A DNA stretch of 5,569 bases. Origin: Planctomycetota bacterium (GTDB lineage Bacteria > Planctomycetota > Planctomycetia > Pirellulales > Lacipirellulaceae). Shown piece by piece: positions 1-5,569 of the stretch; positions within the stretch are counted from its first letter, which is position 1, and each line of letters begins with the position of its first letter. The notes under the pieces are model-generated. The model searched no databases. It saw only the letters and a program-made list of their open reading frames with translations, and had not been told where the DNA came from. Both the position numbers and the translations under genes were made by a program. The stretch spans positions 1 to 5,569 of the forward strand of contig JAADIN010000041.1 of NCBI GenBank assembly GCA_013151315.1, read 5' to 3'.

Positions 1-1258
1 CGGGCCAGCGAACGGCTCAAAACGTACAAATCCGCGATGAGGTGCCCTTGGGGACCGAACTCGTAGGCACCGCACCGCGAGCTGCGGTTTCTGGTTCGCA
101 AGTGGTTTGGGATTTGGGGACCCTTTCGGTCGGCGAAGAACGGACCGTCGAAATGGAACTCATTCCGATCGAAGAAGGCGAATTGGGCAGCGTGGCGACC
201 GTGACTCTAGCCGCTCAGGCTTCCGCCAAAGCTCGCTGCACTCGCCCCGAGTTGGCGTTGCGACTTTCCTGCAAGCCTCAAGTGCTCGAAGGCCAACAGC
301 ATGTGGTGCAAGTCGAAATCTCGAACCCGGGCAGCGGCGACGCGACCGACGTGATGTTGCTGTCCAACTTGCCCCAAAGCGTCAGCCATGCCGCAGGGCC
401 GGCCCTTGAATACGAAATCGGTACGCTCCGTCCGGGCGAAACGCGGCAGATGGAGCTGATTCTTACTGCCGAGCAGGCGGGCAAGATCAACAACGTGATG
501 ACCGCCCGGGCCGACGCCAATCTACGCGTCGAAGCCAATTGCGTATTTGAAATCATCGCCCCCGAGTTGCAACTTACCATCGAGGGGCCTCAACGACGGT
601 ACCTCGAACGGCCGGTAATGTCGACAATCCGGGCACCGCGACGGCCCAAGAAATTCAGCTGGTAACCCGCTTGCCCAAGGGCTTGCAGTTTGTGAGCGCC
701 AACAACTTGGGCGAATACGATTCGTCGTCGCACAGTGTGCGTTGGAGCCTAGCCGAATTGCCCGCCAACGAGCGAGGCACGGTCGAACTGGTCGCGCTTC
801 CGGTCGAAGCGGGAGAACAAGTCCTCCAGGCAACCACCACTGCCGGAGCAAGCTTAGAAGATCGAACCGAAAAAACGGTACTCGTCGAGGGTTTGGCCGC
901 TTTGACTTTTGAAGTGACCGATCTGCAAGGTCTCATCGAAGTCGGCGGCGAAACGACTTATGAAATCGTGGTTGCCAATCAAGGCTCCAAGGCGGCCGAC
1001 AATGTCCAGGTGGTTGCGATCATGCCCCCCGGCATGCGCGCCTTGTCGGGCCAAGGCGAAACGCGCCACACCATCCAAGGCGAGCGCGTGACCTTCTCGC
1101 CGCTGCCCCAACTGGCACCCAAGGCCGAAACGATCTTCCGAATTCAAGCTCAAGGCATTCGCCCTGGTGACCAGCGAGTTCGAGTGCAGATCGAGACCGA
1201 CGAGCTACAGCAGCCAATCACCAAGGAAGTCAGCACCCGCGTCTACGCAGACGAATAG
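1..1258 (+). pseudogene. DUF11-repeat surface protein, C-terminal part, frame broken at about 615-619
   Basis: The 5' end lies outside the window; the frame is already open at position 3 (Gly-Gln-Arg-Thr-Ala-Gln-Asn-Val). It runs to TAA at 663-665. The same protein then continues in the frame one base back and ends with TAG at 1256-1258. Four DUF11-like modules of about 100-115 residues can be recognised by recurring NPG/NQG turns followed by a short strand and a 'LP/MPPG' segment: a partial one at the start, then modules turning at about 324, 626 and 977. DUF11 modules are Ig-like beta domains found in large bacterial cell-surface or cell-wall proteins, and planctomycetes carry many of them. 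The text on both sides of the break is well-formed module sequence (for example NPGTATAQEIQLVTRLPKG after it), so this is one interrupted gene and not two. Translation of the upstream frame loses the last two modules and ends in about 17 nonsense residues. It could be a true pseudogene, a phase-variant allele or an assembly error. Confidence is high for the family and moderate for real inactivation. Confidence 0.8.
615..619 (+). other. frame-break point inside the DUF11 gene (apparent 13-nt deletion)
   Basis: Upstream codons read Leu-Glu-Arg-Pro up to 614. Downstream codons read Val-Asp-Asn-Pro-Gly from 620. Only five bases (gtaat) separate them. In the other modules of the same protein the matching interval is six residues: HVVQVE before ISNPG, and TTYEIV before VANQG. 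Six codons are 18 nt, so about 13 nt appear to be missing, which gives the observed shift. No slippery heptamer is present here, so programmed frameshifting is not supported. Confidence 0.75.
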
Positions 1259-1270
1259 CAGGCAGTCTCT

Positions 1271-1354
1271 GCGATCGGACAGTAGTCACAAGAAAATAGC
1301 CGCGAGGCGACAAAATAATAGCCGCGATCTGACAGAAATAGCCGCGATGCGACG
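1271..1354 (+). repeat. four degenerate direct repeats, consensus AATAGCCGCGATnnGACA
   Basis: The core GCGA begins at 1271, 1302, 1324 and 1344, giving spacings of 31, 22 and 20 nt. The first copy is partial (GCGATCGGACAG). The second (from 1293), third (from 1317) and fourth (from 1336) all carry AATAGCCGCGA followed by a GAC element two to three bases later. The fourth copy is also the left arm of the long hairpin, and the motif appears once more inverted in the right arm. The spacing and divergence do not fit a CRISPR array. The cluster resembles REP-type intergenic repeats. It lies just downstream of the DUF11 stop codon. Confidence 0.7.
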
Positions 1355-1396
1355 CATCGCCGGAGTCCCCGGCGATGCGTCACATCGCGGCTATTT
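1336..1396. terminator. long intergenic hairpin, probable (bidirectional) terminator or REP-like element
   Basis: The arms 1336-1363 and 1369-1396 are complementary over 28 bp with one mismatch (C1350 against A1382), around a 5-nt loop (agtcc). The stem starts with AAATAGCCGCGA and ends with TCGCGGCTATTT, and the right arm runs into four T's (1394-1397). It therefore has a T tract on the plus strand and an A run at the opposite side, a layout that can terminate transcription in both directions. It lies 77 nt after the DUF11 stop codon and upstream of the next gene's candidate promoter, which suits a terminator for the DUF11 gene. Its length and its relation to the neighbouring direct repeats also suit a mobile or REP-like element; the two readings are not exclusive. 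Confidence 0.65.
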
Positions 1397-1408
1397 TCGT
1401 CCGCGAAC

Positions 1409-1438
1409 TTGACATCCCATGCACCTGGTGGGTACTGT
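1409..1438 (+). promoter_or_regulatory. candidate sigma-70-type promoter for the HEAT-like gene
   Basis: A perfect TTGACA lies at 1409-1414. After an 18-nt spacer comes TACTGT at 1433-1438, a weak match to TATAAT (3 of 6). Transcription would begin near 1445 and leave a leader of about 45 nt before the ATG at 1492. The position, just after the hairpin and before an isolated gene, supports the call. The weak -10 box is the main doubt. Confidence 0.4.
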
Positions 1439-1491
1439 GAAATAAGGGATTTGAGGCTCCCCCACCTTTTCTAGAGAAGAGAACCCAAGCC

Positions 1492-2787
1492 ATGGCTGCA
1501 CCGTTTCATCGACCCGTTTCGTCGGAAACCAAGGGGTACTCGCAAATCGCAAGTACGGTCGTGTTGCTGCTGGCCGTCGTGGCAACCCCGAACGCCAAAG
1601 CCCAACGATTTCAGAGCATCGCGCCGGAAATCAGTGTCCGAGAGTCCAAAGCCATGCGAGGCCAAGCAACCAAAGCGTTGCGTGACCCGGCTGCGTTTCA
1701 AGCAAACAAAAAGGCCTTGGACAACTATTTCACAAAATACTATTTCCCGAGCATGACTCTGCCGGCAAAGTTGGGGGAACTTGGGAAGCGTCGAGAAAAC
1801 CTTTTCAAGCAGTTCCTCCGCCCGGCGAAAGTCGCGGCCGCCCGAGAGCACCTAACCGACCTAACACTCAAGGCCATGCGGTCCATCGCCCGCGGCAACT
1901 ACCATCCGGCCGTTCGCTACAACGCGGTTTTGATCCTCGGATTGTTAGACGAAAAAGCAGCCAGCACCGGCGCCGGTGCGACCCAACCTGTCCCGCTGCC
2001 CGCCGCAGCCAACGAGCTCTTGGAGCTATTCGAGAAAGACGAATTCGATCAAGTCCAAGTGCCCGCTTCGCTCAAGTTGGGCGCGCTGGTGGGACTCGAA
2101 CGCCACGCCCGATTTGGCATCGACCGGCAGTATGCCGACCGACTTACCCAGGCATCGCTCGCCATGATTGCCCGCGAAGAACCCCCCGCCGACTTGGACC
2201 CCGAGGTCCACCATTGGATGCGCTGCCAAGCCGCCCGAGTCCTCTCGCGCCAGTTTGCCGGGGGCCCCAACGCCCAAGTTCAGGCCGCGCTTACCGGCAT
2301 GATTGCCGATCCCCACATGAGCCTCGATGACCGATGCTCGGTGGCAGAACTCATGAAGCGAATCACGTACGACTCGGCAGCAGACGGCGACCTGATTGCC
2401 ACAGTCGGTGCCTTAGGCGACCTGACAAAGGCCGTTGCCGGCGACGAAGCCGAGAAGGCAGACAACTTTCAACAGAAAATGCTTCGTAGTCGTTCTGACA
2501 TCGACGAGCTTATTTACGAGCGACGCCAACTGGTCGCTCGGCTCCATGCGATCTACGCAGGGGCCAATTCGCTCAGCAAGGGCTTGCCCGGCGCCGAGCG
2601 CCAGAAGCTCCAAACCTTGCTCTCGATGCTCGATCCCGTGATGGAGATCGCCGAAGACAAAGATGCAGGCGACCTAGAAATTACGCCCAAGGTGATCGAG
2701 ATGGAAAGCCAAGTTCGCACCGTCGTCGAGAGCTGGAAACCGGCCAAGGAAACGCCCGCCGAAGAAGCCGAAGCCGATTTTTCTTAA
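1492..2787 (+). CDS. exported HEAT-like repeat protein of unknown function
   Basis: A 431-residue protein starting at ATG 1492; the upstream AGAGAAGAGAA is at best a weak ribosome binding site. The N-terminus has a polar stretch, then a hydrophobic core (about residues 19-33, IASTVVLLLAVVA), then AKA before Gln38, a good signal peptidase I site, so the protein should leave the cytoplasm. The mature part is mostly helical. HEAT-like helices are visible at about 136-155 (NYHPAVRYNAVLILGLLDE), 192-208 (LKLGALVGLERHARFG) and 238-255 (VHHWMRCQAARVLSRQF). Residues from about 320 onward look like long charged helices, and the tail is acidic (EEAEADFS). HEAT repeats usually form protein-binding scaffolds. 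The segment with TKYYFPSMT followed by GELGKRRENLF resembles a conserved planctomycete family I know only as hypothetical or HEAT-containing. No catalytic motif is visible. The gene stands alone and converges on the next gene with 7 bp between stops. Confidence 0.88.
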   Translation: MAAPFHRPVSSETKGYSQIASTVVLLLAVVATPNAKAQRFQSIAPEISVRESKAMRGQATKALRDPAAFQANKKALDNYFTKYYFPSMTLPAKLGELGKRRENLFKQFLRPAKVAAAREHLTDLTLKAMRSIARGNYHPAVRYNAVLILGLLDEKAASTGAGATQPVPLPAAANELLELFEKDEFDQVQVPASLKLGALVGLERHARFGIDRQYADRLTQASLAMIAREEPPADLDPEVHHWMRCQAARVLSRQFAGGPNAQVQAALTGMIADPHMSLDDRCSVAELMKRITYDSAADGDLIATVGALGDLTKAVAGDEAEKADNFQQKMLRSRSDIDELIYERRQLVARLHAIYAGANSLSKGLPGAERQKLQTLLSMLDPVMEIAEDKDAGDLEITPKVIEMESQVRTVVESWKPAKETPAEEAEADFS

Positions 2788-2794
2788 TCCCCTT

Positions 2795-3376
2795 TCAAAG
2801 CCGAGGGATCGCCAAAGCCAAGGGATTGCAATCCCTTGGCCTTGCCGCCGCGCCGGCAACCGCCAGACACCCAAGCAGCACGACCAAATAAAACACATCG
2901 CCGGCGAGCATCCAGCGGTAAAACGGCAACCCTGCCGCATAGCAGGCAAGCAGCCCTTCGAAGGTCGCGTCATAAGTGCTCTTGAACGCCCATACCGCAA
3001 AATTCGTGACCAAGAAAAAGAGGGTCGCAGGCACAAAACCGCACAGACCGAGCATCGCCCCACGACGCAAGCCTTGGCAATTGCGAGCCGAGCGGCCCAG
3101 CAGCAGCGGCACGAGCATCATCAGATGCACACAAACCATCACCGGCCAGCTGTCGTGCATCGGAAGCAGAAGATCAGAAATCGCGAGAATGCCAATCGGC
3201 AGCAAGATCGCCGGCATGGCCTGACGAAAATAAAACCCGCCCAGCACCGTCACCGCGGCCAGGGGCGTAAAATTCCAAGTCGGCTGAGCCCAACGGCCCA
3301 ACACGCCGATCGCCAGCAACAAGCCAAAAACGGTCAAATCTCGAAGGGTATCGCGGTTCATACGTACTGAGTCCAT
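2795..3376 (-). CDS. DUF6580-family membrane protein, putative S-component-like transporter
   Basis: The 193-residue reading starts at ATG 3376. An ATG five codons later (3361, Met-Asn-Arg-Asp) is equally possible, and neither has a clear ribosome binding site. Extending the frame to a GTG at 3436 would overlap the upstream gene and is unlikely. About six hydrophobic segments are visible: residues 14-28, 36-50, 54-71, 78-94, 104-129 and 157-178. Family-type signatures are NFTPLAAVTVLGGFYF near residue 35, FFLVTNFAVW at 120-129, and GLLACYAAGLPFYR followed by GD at 141-160. DUF6580 proteins are small integral membrane proteins annotated as putative transporters and resemble ECF transporter S components. 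No ATPase is encoded nearby, so any energising module would be elsewhere. The gene follows the DUF4430 gene by 35 bp and is probably cotranscribed with it. Its last codons (about 179-187) coincide with a perfect palindrome and look poorly conserved. The substrate is unknown. Confidence 0.87.
   Translation of the reverse strand: MDSVRMNRDTLRDLTVFGLLLAIGVLGRWAQPTWNFTPLAAVTVLGGFYFRQAMPAILLPIGILAISDLLLPMHDSWPVMVCVHLMMLVPLLLGRSARNCQGLRRGAMLGLCGFVPATLFFLVTNFAVWAFKSTYDATFEGLLACYAAGLPFYRWMLAGDVFYLVVLLGCLAVAGAAARPRDCNPLALAIPRL
2817..2840. repeat. 24-bp perfect palindrome at the convergent 3' ends
   Basis: The half-site is GCCAAGGGATTG followed directly by its reverse complement CAATCCCTTGGC. With one mismatch pair the symmetry continues outward to 32 bp (2813-2844). 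It lies 30 nt past the stop of the plus-strand HEAT-like gene and inside the final codons (residues 179-187) of the minus-strand DUF6580 gene. It may end transcription of the plus-strand gene or insulate the two convergent transcripts, although no T tract follows on the plus strand. Alternatively it is a dispersed REP-like palindrome that has been absorbed into the coding sequence. Confidence 0.7.
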
Positions 3377-3411
3377 TTGGTTGGTTGGGCGATTCTTGTG
3401 AAAACCGCATT

Positions 3412-3903
3412 CTACTCCCCCCCAGCAAATTTCCACAAGACGCGGTCCCCAGGCTCCAGTTTCTGCAAGCAGAAGCCCGTCTCGGCATACTGGCCGTTCA
3501 CCTCATAGGTCCAATTGCGGCCACCCATCCCTCGATTCTTGAGCCCTTCGATCGACTGAAGAAAACCGGCCTCTCCTTCGCCATGCTGCGTGAAGTGGAG
3601 GCCAGGCCGATACCGGGCTGCCTCTTGCATCAGCGCCTCGACAGTCAACCCCTCACGCCAAGGCAAAGCCTCGAATTGCTGCCGCGCCCCATTATCAAAA
3701 TCGATCGTCAACCCCACCGTCTCGCCTTGGGGCTGCGCCGTGGGCGACCACTCGGTAGGCATTGGGTCGTTTGCCTGCTGAGGCGCACCCGTCGGCCGAA
3801 GCTGAACAACCCCCACCGCCACAAGCAGCACGACCGCAAGCAGCGCAGGAAACACCCACCCACTCGCTCGATCCCCCCCTGTGCCAGATTGTTGTAATTC
3901 CAT
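3412..3903 (-). CDS. membrane-anchored DUF4430-domain protein
   Basis: The 163-residue reading starts at ATG 3903, with AAGGTG about six bases upstream. A GTG three codons earlier (3912), preceded by AAGGA, is an alternative start. One hydrophobic helix (about residues 16-35, WVFPALLAVVLLVAVGVVQL) follows a short polar N-terminus, so the protein is probably anchored with its C-terminus outside. A Pro/Gln-rich linker (37-60) leads to the DUF4430 domain (about 61-160). This ends in the family signature NWTYEVNGQ (130-138), then the LEPGDRVLWKF strand (149-159). DUF4430 is a beta-grasp-like domain related to the C-terminal ligand-binding domain of transcobalamin and intrinsic factor. In Firmicutes, as I recall, such proteins occur with ECF transporter components. 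Here it is the first gene of a probable operon with the DUF6580 membrane protein, which fits a role in binding and handing over a small ligand. The ligand cannot be read from the sequence. Confidence 0.88.
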   Translation of the reverse strand: MELQQSGTGGDRASGWVFPALLAVVLLVAVGVVQLRPTGAPQQANDPMPTEWSPTAQPQGETVGLTIDFDNGARQQFEALPWREGLTVEALMQEAARYRPGLHFTQHGEGEAGFLQSIEGLKNRGMGGRNWTYEVNGQYAETGFCLQKLEPGDRVLWKFAGGE

Positions 3904-3924
3904 AGAATGCACCTTACCGGTCCT

Positions 3925-3964
3925 TTGCGAAGTCGCAAGTGATCAGCCGCTTGCGGTTTCGCAA
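3925..3964. promoter_or_regulatory. two tandem TTGCG dyads in the divergent intergenic region, candidate operator
   Basis: The 90-bp gap between the DUF4430 start (3903, leftward) and the fadJ start (3994, rightward) holds TTGCGA-N2-TCGCAA at 3925-3938 and TTGCG-N4-CGCAA at 3951-3964. Their centres are 26 bp apart, about two and a half helical turns. Such spaced dyads are typical of repressor sites, and this position would let one regulator act on both transcription units. No convincing -35/-10 pair was found for either gene. The dyads could also be small hairpins without a regulatory role. Confidence 0.4.
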
Positions 3965-3993
3965 AATCCCCTCACCTTCACCAGCGACCCCCG

Positions 3994-5569
3994 ATGTCCG
4001 ATTCGATTCTTTCGCTCGCCTTTCCCTCCGACGACATCGCGGTACTCACGATCTGCGATCCGAAAAAAAGCGTCAACGTCCTCTCGCGCCCCGTGTTGGA
4101 CGACTTCAAACGCATCTTCGACCAATTGGCTGACCGCAAAGATCTCGCGGGGCTGATTCTCCACTCCACCAAACCGGGCAATTTTATTGCCGGGGCCGAT
4201 GTGCGTGAGTTCGTCATGGACATCGATCAACCGCCCGAAAAAGTCATCGAGGTCTCGCGCCGCGGCCAGCAGATCTTTGGCATGCTCTCCGAAATGCCGT
4301 TTGTCACCGTCGCCGCGATTGCCGGACTCTGCGTCGGCGGCGGATCGGAGCTAGCCATCTGGTGTGATCGGCGAATCATGGCTCGCGACAAAAAAACGAG
4401 CTTTGCTTTTCCCGAAGTCAAACTCGGCATCTACCCCGGCTGGGGCGGCACCGCTCGCACGCCTCGAATCGTGGGACTCAGCAATGCCGTCGAACTGGCC
4501 ACCGGCGGCCAGCCAATCGACGCCGAGGCAGCCCTCGCCATGGGGCTCGCCGACGTCATTGCGCCCGACCGGCTGATGGATGCAGCCCTCGCCATGGTCC
4601 GCGCAGAGCAACAATCGAAGGAGTATCTCAAAGATCGCGAGCGGTGGTCGGGGCCGATCGAAATCAGCGATACCGAGCTCGGATTCCTCGGCGCCACCGC
4701 CAGCGCTTTCATCCAAGGCGAAACCAAGGGCAACTACCCGGCCCCGATGGCAGCGCTCGAGGTGATGCTCGGTTCCGCTCGCTTGAATGTGCAAGATGCG
4801 TGCAAAATGGAGGCCGAAGGTTTTGTCGGCGTCTTCGGCTCGCCCGTAAACCGAGCCCTGCTCAACGTCTTCTTCTTGCAAGACAGCAACAAGAAACAAA
4901 AGGGCGTCGCGGGAGTCGAACCTCGCAAAATCAAATCGGCAACCGTCCTCGGCGCCGGCATCATGGGCCAGGGGATCGCTGCCGCCAACGTCAAACGTGG
5001 CCTACCCGTTGCCCTCGGCGACATTTCTGCCGAAGCCGTCGGACGCGGCGTGCATGGCATCCTCAGCGAAGTCAGCTTTGACCGAAAAACCAAAGGCCCC
5101 AGTGCCGAGCGAGCACTCCAATACGCCCCCATGATCAACGGCACGGTAAGCGACAGCGAACTGGCCGCCTCCGATGTCGTCATCGAAGCGATTTACGAAA
5201 ACGCCGACGCGAAACAAGAGCTTTATGCCCGACTCGAAACGCAGCTTGCCGGCGACACACTCCTTTGCTCCAACACGTCGACCATTCCGATTACCGAGTT
5301 GGCCAAAAAACTAAAACATCCCGAGCGATTCTGCGGGCTCCATTTTTTCAATCCGGTCCGGCGCATGCCCTTGGTCGAAGTCATTCGGGGCGAAAAAACG
5401 AGCGACGAGACGATTTCGACCGCCGTCGCCTATGCCAAGTCGATCGGCAAGTCACCCATCGTCATGAACGATGGCCCTGGCTTTTTGGTCAACCGCGTGC
5501 TGCTGCCCTACATGAACGAAGCCCTCTTGATGCTGGAAGCGGGGGCCCCGATCAAGGCAATCGACCGGG
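3994..5569 (+). CDS. fadJ: fatty acid oxidation complex alpha subunit (enoyl-CoA hydratase / 3-hydroxyacyl-CoA dehydrogenase), 3' end cut by the window
   Basis: The open frame runs from ATG 3994 past the window edge: 525 residues of an expected 720-730. The ATG is the first start after an in-frame TGA at 3940-3942; no Shine-Dalgarno is visible. The N-terminal crotonase domain (about 1-190) has the oxyanion-hole segment FIAGAD (Asp69), GGGSEL with Glu119, and FPEVKLG with Glu141, so both acidic hydratase residues are present. The second domain (about 313-490) is an NAD-binding 3-hydroxyacyl-CoA dehydrogenase, with Gly-Ala-Gly-Ile-Met-Gly at 320-325, Asp343 at the end of the second strand, SNTSTIPI, and the catalytic pair His450 (HFFNPV) and Glu462 (PLVEV). 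The C-terminal dehydrogenase domain begins at about 493 with GPGFLVNRVLLPY. The protein would hydrate 2-enoyl-CoA and oxidise 3-hydroxyacyl-CoA with NAD in beta-oxidation, partnered by a thiolase (FadI/FadA) not seen here. The crotonase half reads more like FadJ and the dehydrogenase half more like FadB, so the symbol is a choice between the two. Confidence 0.95.
   Translation, partial: MSDSILSLAFPSDDIAVLTICDPKKSVNVLSRPVLDDFKRIFDQLADRKDLAGLILHSTKPGNFIAGADVREFVMDIDQPPEKVIEVSRRGQQIFGMLSEMPFVTVAAIAGLCVGGGSELAIWCDRRIMARDKKTSFAFPEVKLGIYPGWGGTARTPRIVGLSNAVELATGGQPIDAEAALAMGLADVIAPDRLMDAALAMVRAEQQSKEYLKDRERWSGPIEISDTELGFLGATASAFIQGETKGNYPAPMAALEVMLGSARLNVQDACKMEAEGFVGVFGSPVNRALLNVFFLQDSNKKQKGVAGVEPRKIKSATVLGAGIMGQGIAAANVKRGLPVALGDISAEAVGRGVHGILSEVSFDRKTKGPSAERALQYAPMINGTVSDSELAASDVVIEAIYENADAKQELYARLETQLAGDTLLCSNTSTIPITELAKKLKHPERFCGLHFFNPVRRMPLVEVIRGEKTSDETISTAVAYAKSIGKSPIVMNDGPGFLVNRVLLPYMNEALLMLEAGAPIKAIDR

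Noticed and set aside
606..625. Programmed ribosomal frameshift in the DUF11 gene
   Set aside because: No slippery X-XXY-YYZ heptamer or A/T homopolymer lies at the junction, and residues expected from sister modules are missing, which points to a deletion.
1271..1396. Possible CRISPR array
   Set aside because: The units are degenerate, spacings are 20-31 nt including the repeat, so there are no true spacers, and no cas gene is present.
1167..1412. Plus-strand open frame of 81 codons spanning the DUF11 3' end and the hairpin
   Set aside because: Half of it is out-of-frame DUF11 sequence and the rest is palindromic repeat; there is no start signal and no plausible protein.
3174..3488. Minus-strand open frame of 104 codons overlapping the DUF4430/DUF6580 junction
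   Set aside because: It overlaps both recognised genes in another frame, its translation shows no domain or membrane pattern, and the true frames carry clear family signatures.
3904..3993. Possible cobalamin riboswitch upstream of the DUF4430 gene
   Set aside because: The region is only 90 bp, shorter than a full riboswitch plus promoter, and no B12-box-like GCCACTG element is seen on the minus strand.
4351..4899. Long minus-strand open frame of 182 codons opposite fadJ
   Set aside because: It is antisense to a strongly conserved fadJ region with intact catalytic residues; such mirror frames are common in GC-rich genes, and the translation resembles nothing.

Overview
The window looks like chromosomal DNA from a planctomycete, most likely of the Pirellulales type. 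This is inferred from the gene content: a DUF11-module surface protein of planctomycete flavour, an exported HEAT-like protein that resembles a family I know from this group, a DUF4430/DUF6580 pair, and a FadJ/FadB-type protein with planctomycete-like wording around its active sites. Shine-Dalgarno sequences are weak or absent before most starts, which also fits. Nothing points to a phage, a plasmid or an insertion sequence.

Layout. Positions 1-1258 (+) hold the C-terminal part of a DUF11 repeat protein. Its reading frame breaks at about 615-619, where comparison with its sister modules suggests that roughly 13 nt are missing. Positions 1259-1491 are intergenic. They contain degenerate direct repeats, a 28-bp-stem hairpin whose arms are each nearly self-complementary, and a candidate promoter with a perfect TTGACA box. 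Positions 1492-2787 (+) encode a secreted 431-residue HEAT-like protein of unknown function. Two minus-strand genes follow, converging on it with only 7 bp between the stop codons: a DUF6580 membrane protein (2795-3376), preceded in transcription order by a membrane-anchored DUF4430 protein (3412-3903). A 24-bp perfect palindrome lies inside the last codons of the DUF6580 gene. Positions 3904-3993 are a 90-bp divergent region with two TTGCG-type dyads. From 3994 to the window edge (+) runs a large open frame for the alpha subunit of the fatty acid oxidation complex (FadJ/FadB type), cut off after 525 of about 720-730 residues.

How the genes relate. The fadJ product carries the crotonase and 3-hydroxyacyl-CoA dehydrogenase steps of beta-oxidation, and its visible catalytic residues are intact. 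The DUF4430-DUF6580 pair looks like a two-gene operon. A beta-grasp-like extracytoplasmic domain beside a small S-component-like membrane protein suggests uptake of a small ligand, possibly a corrinoid, but the ligand is inference only. The pair shares its upstream region with fadJ, so joint control is possible. The most unusual points are the frame break in the DUF11 gene, the nested-palindrome repeat cluster, the coding palindrome at the convergent 3' ends, and the candidate uptake pair.
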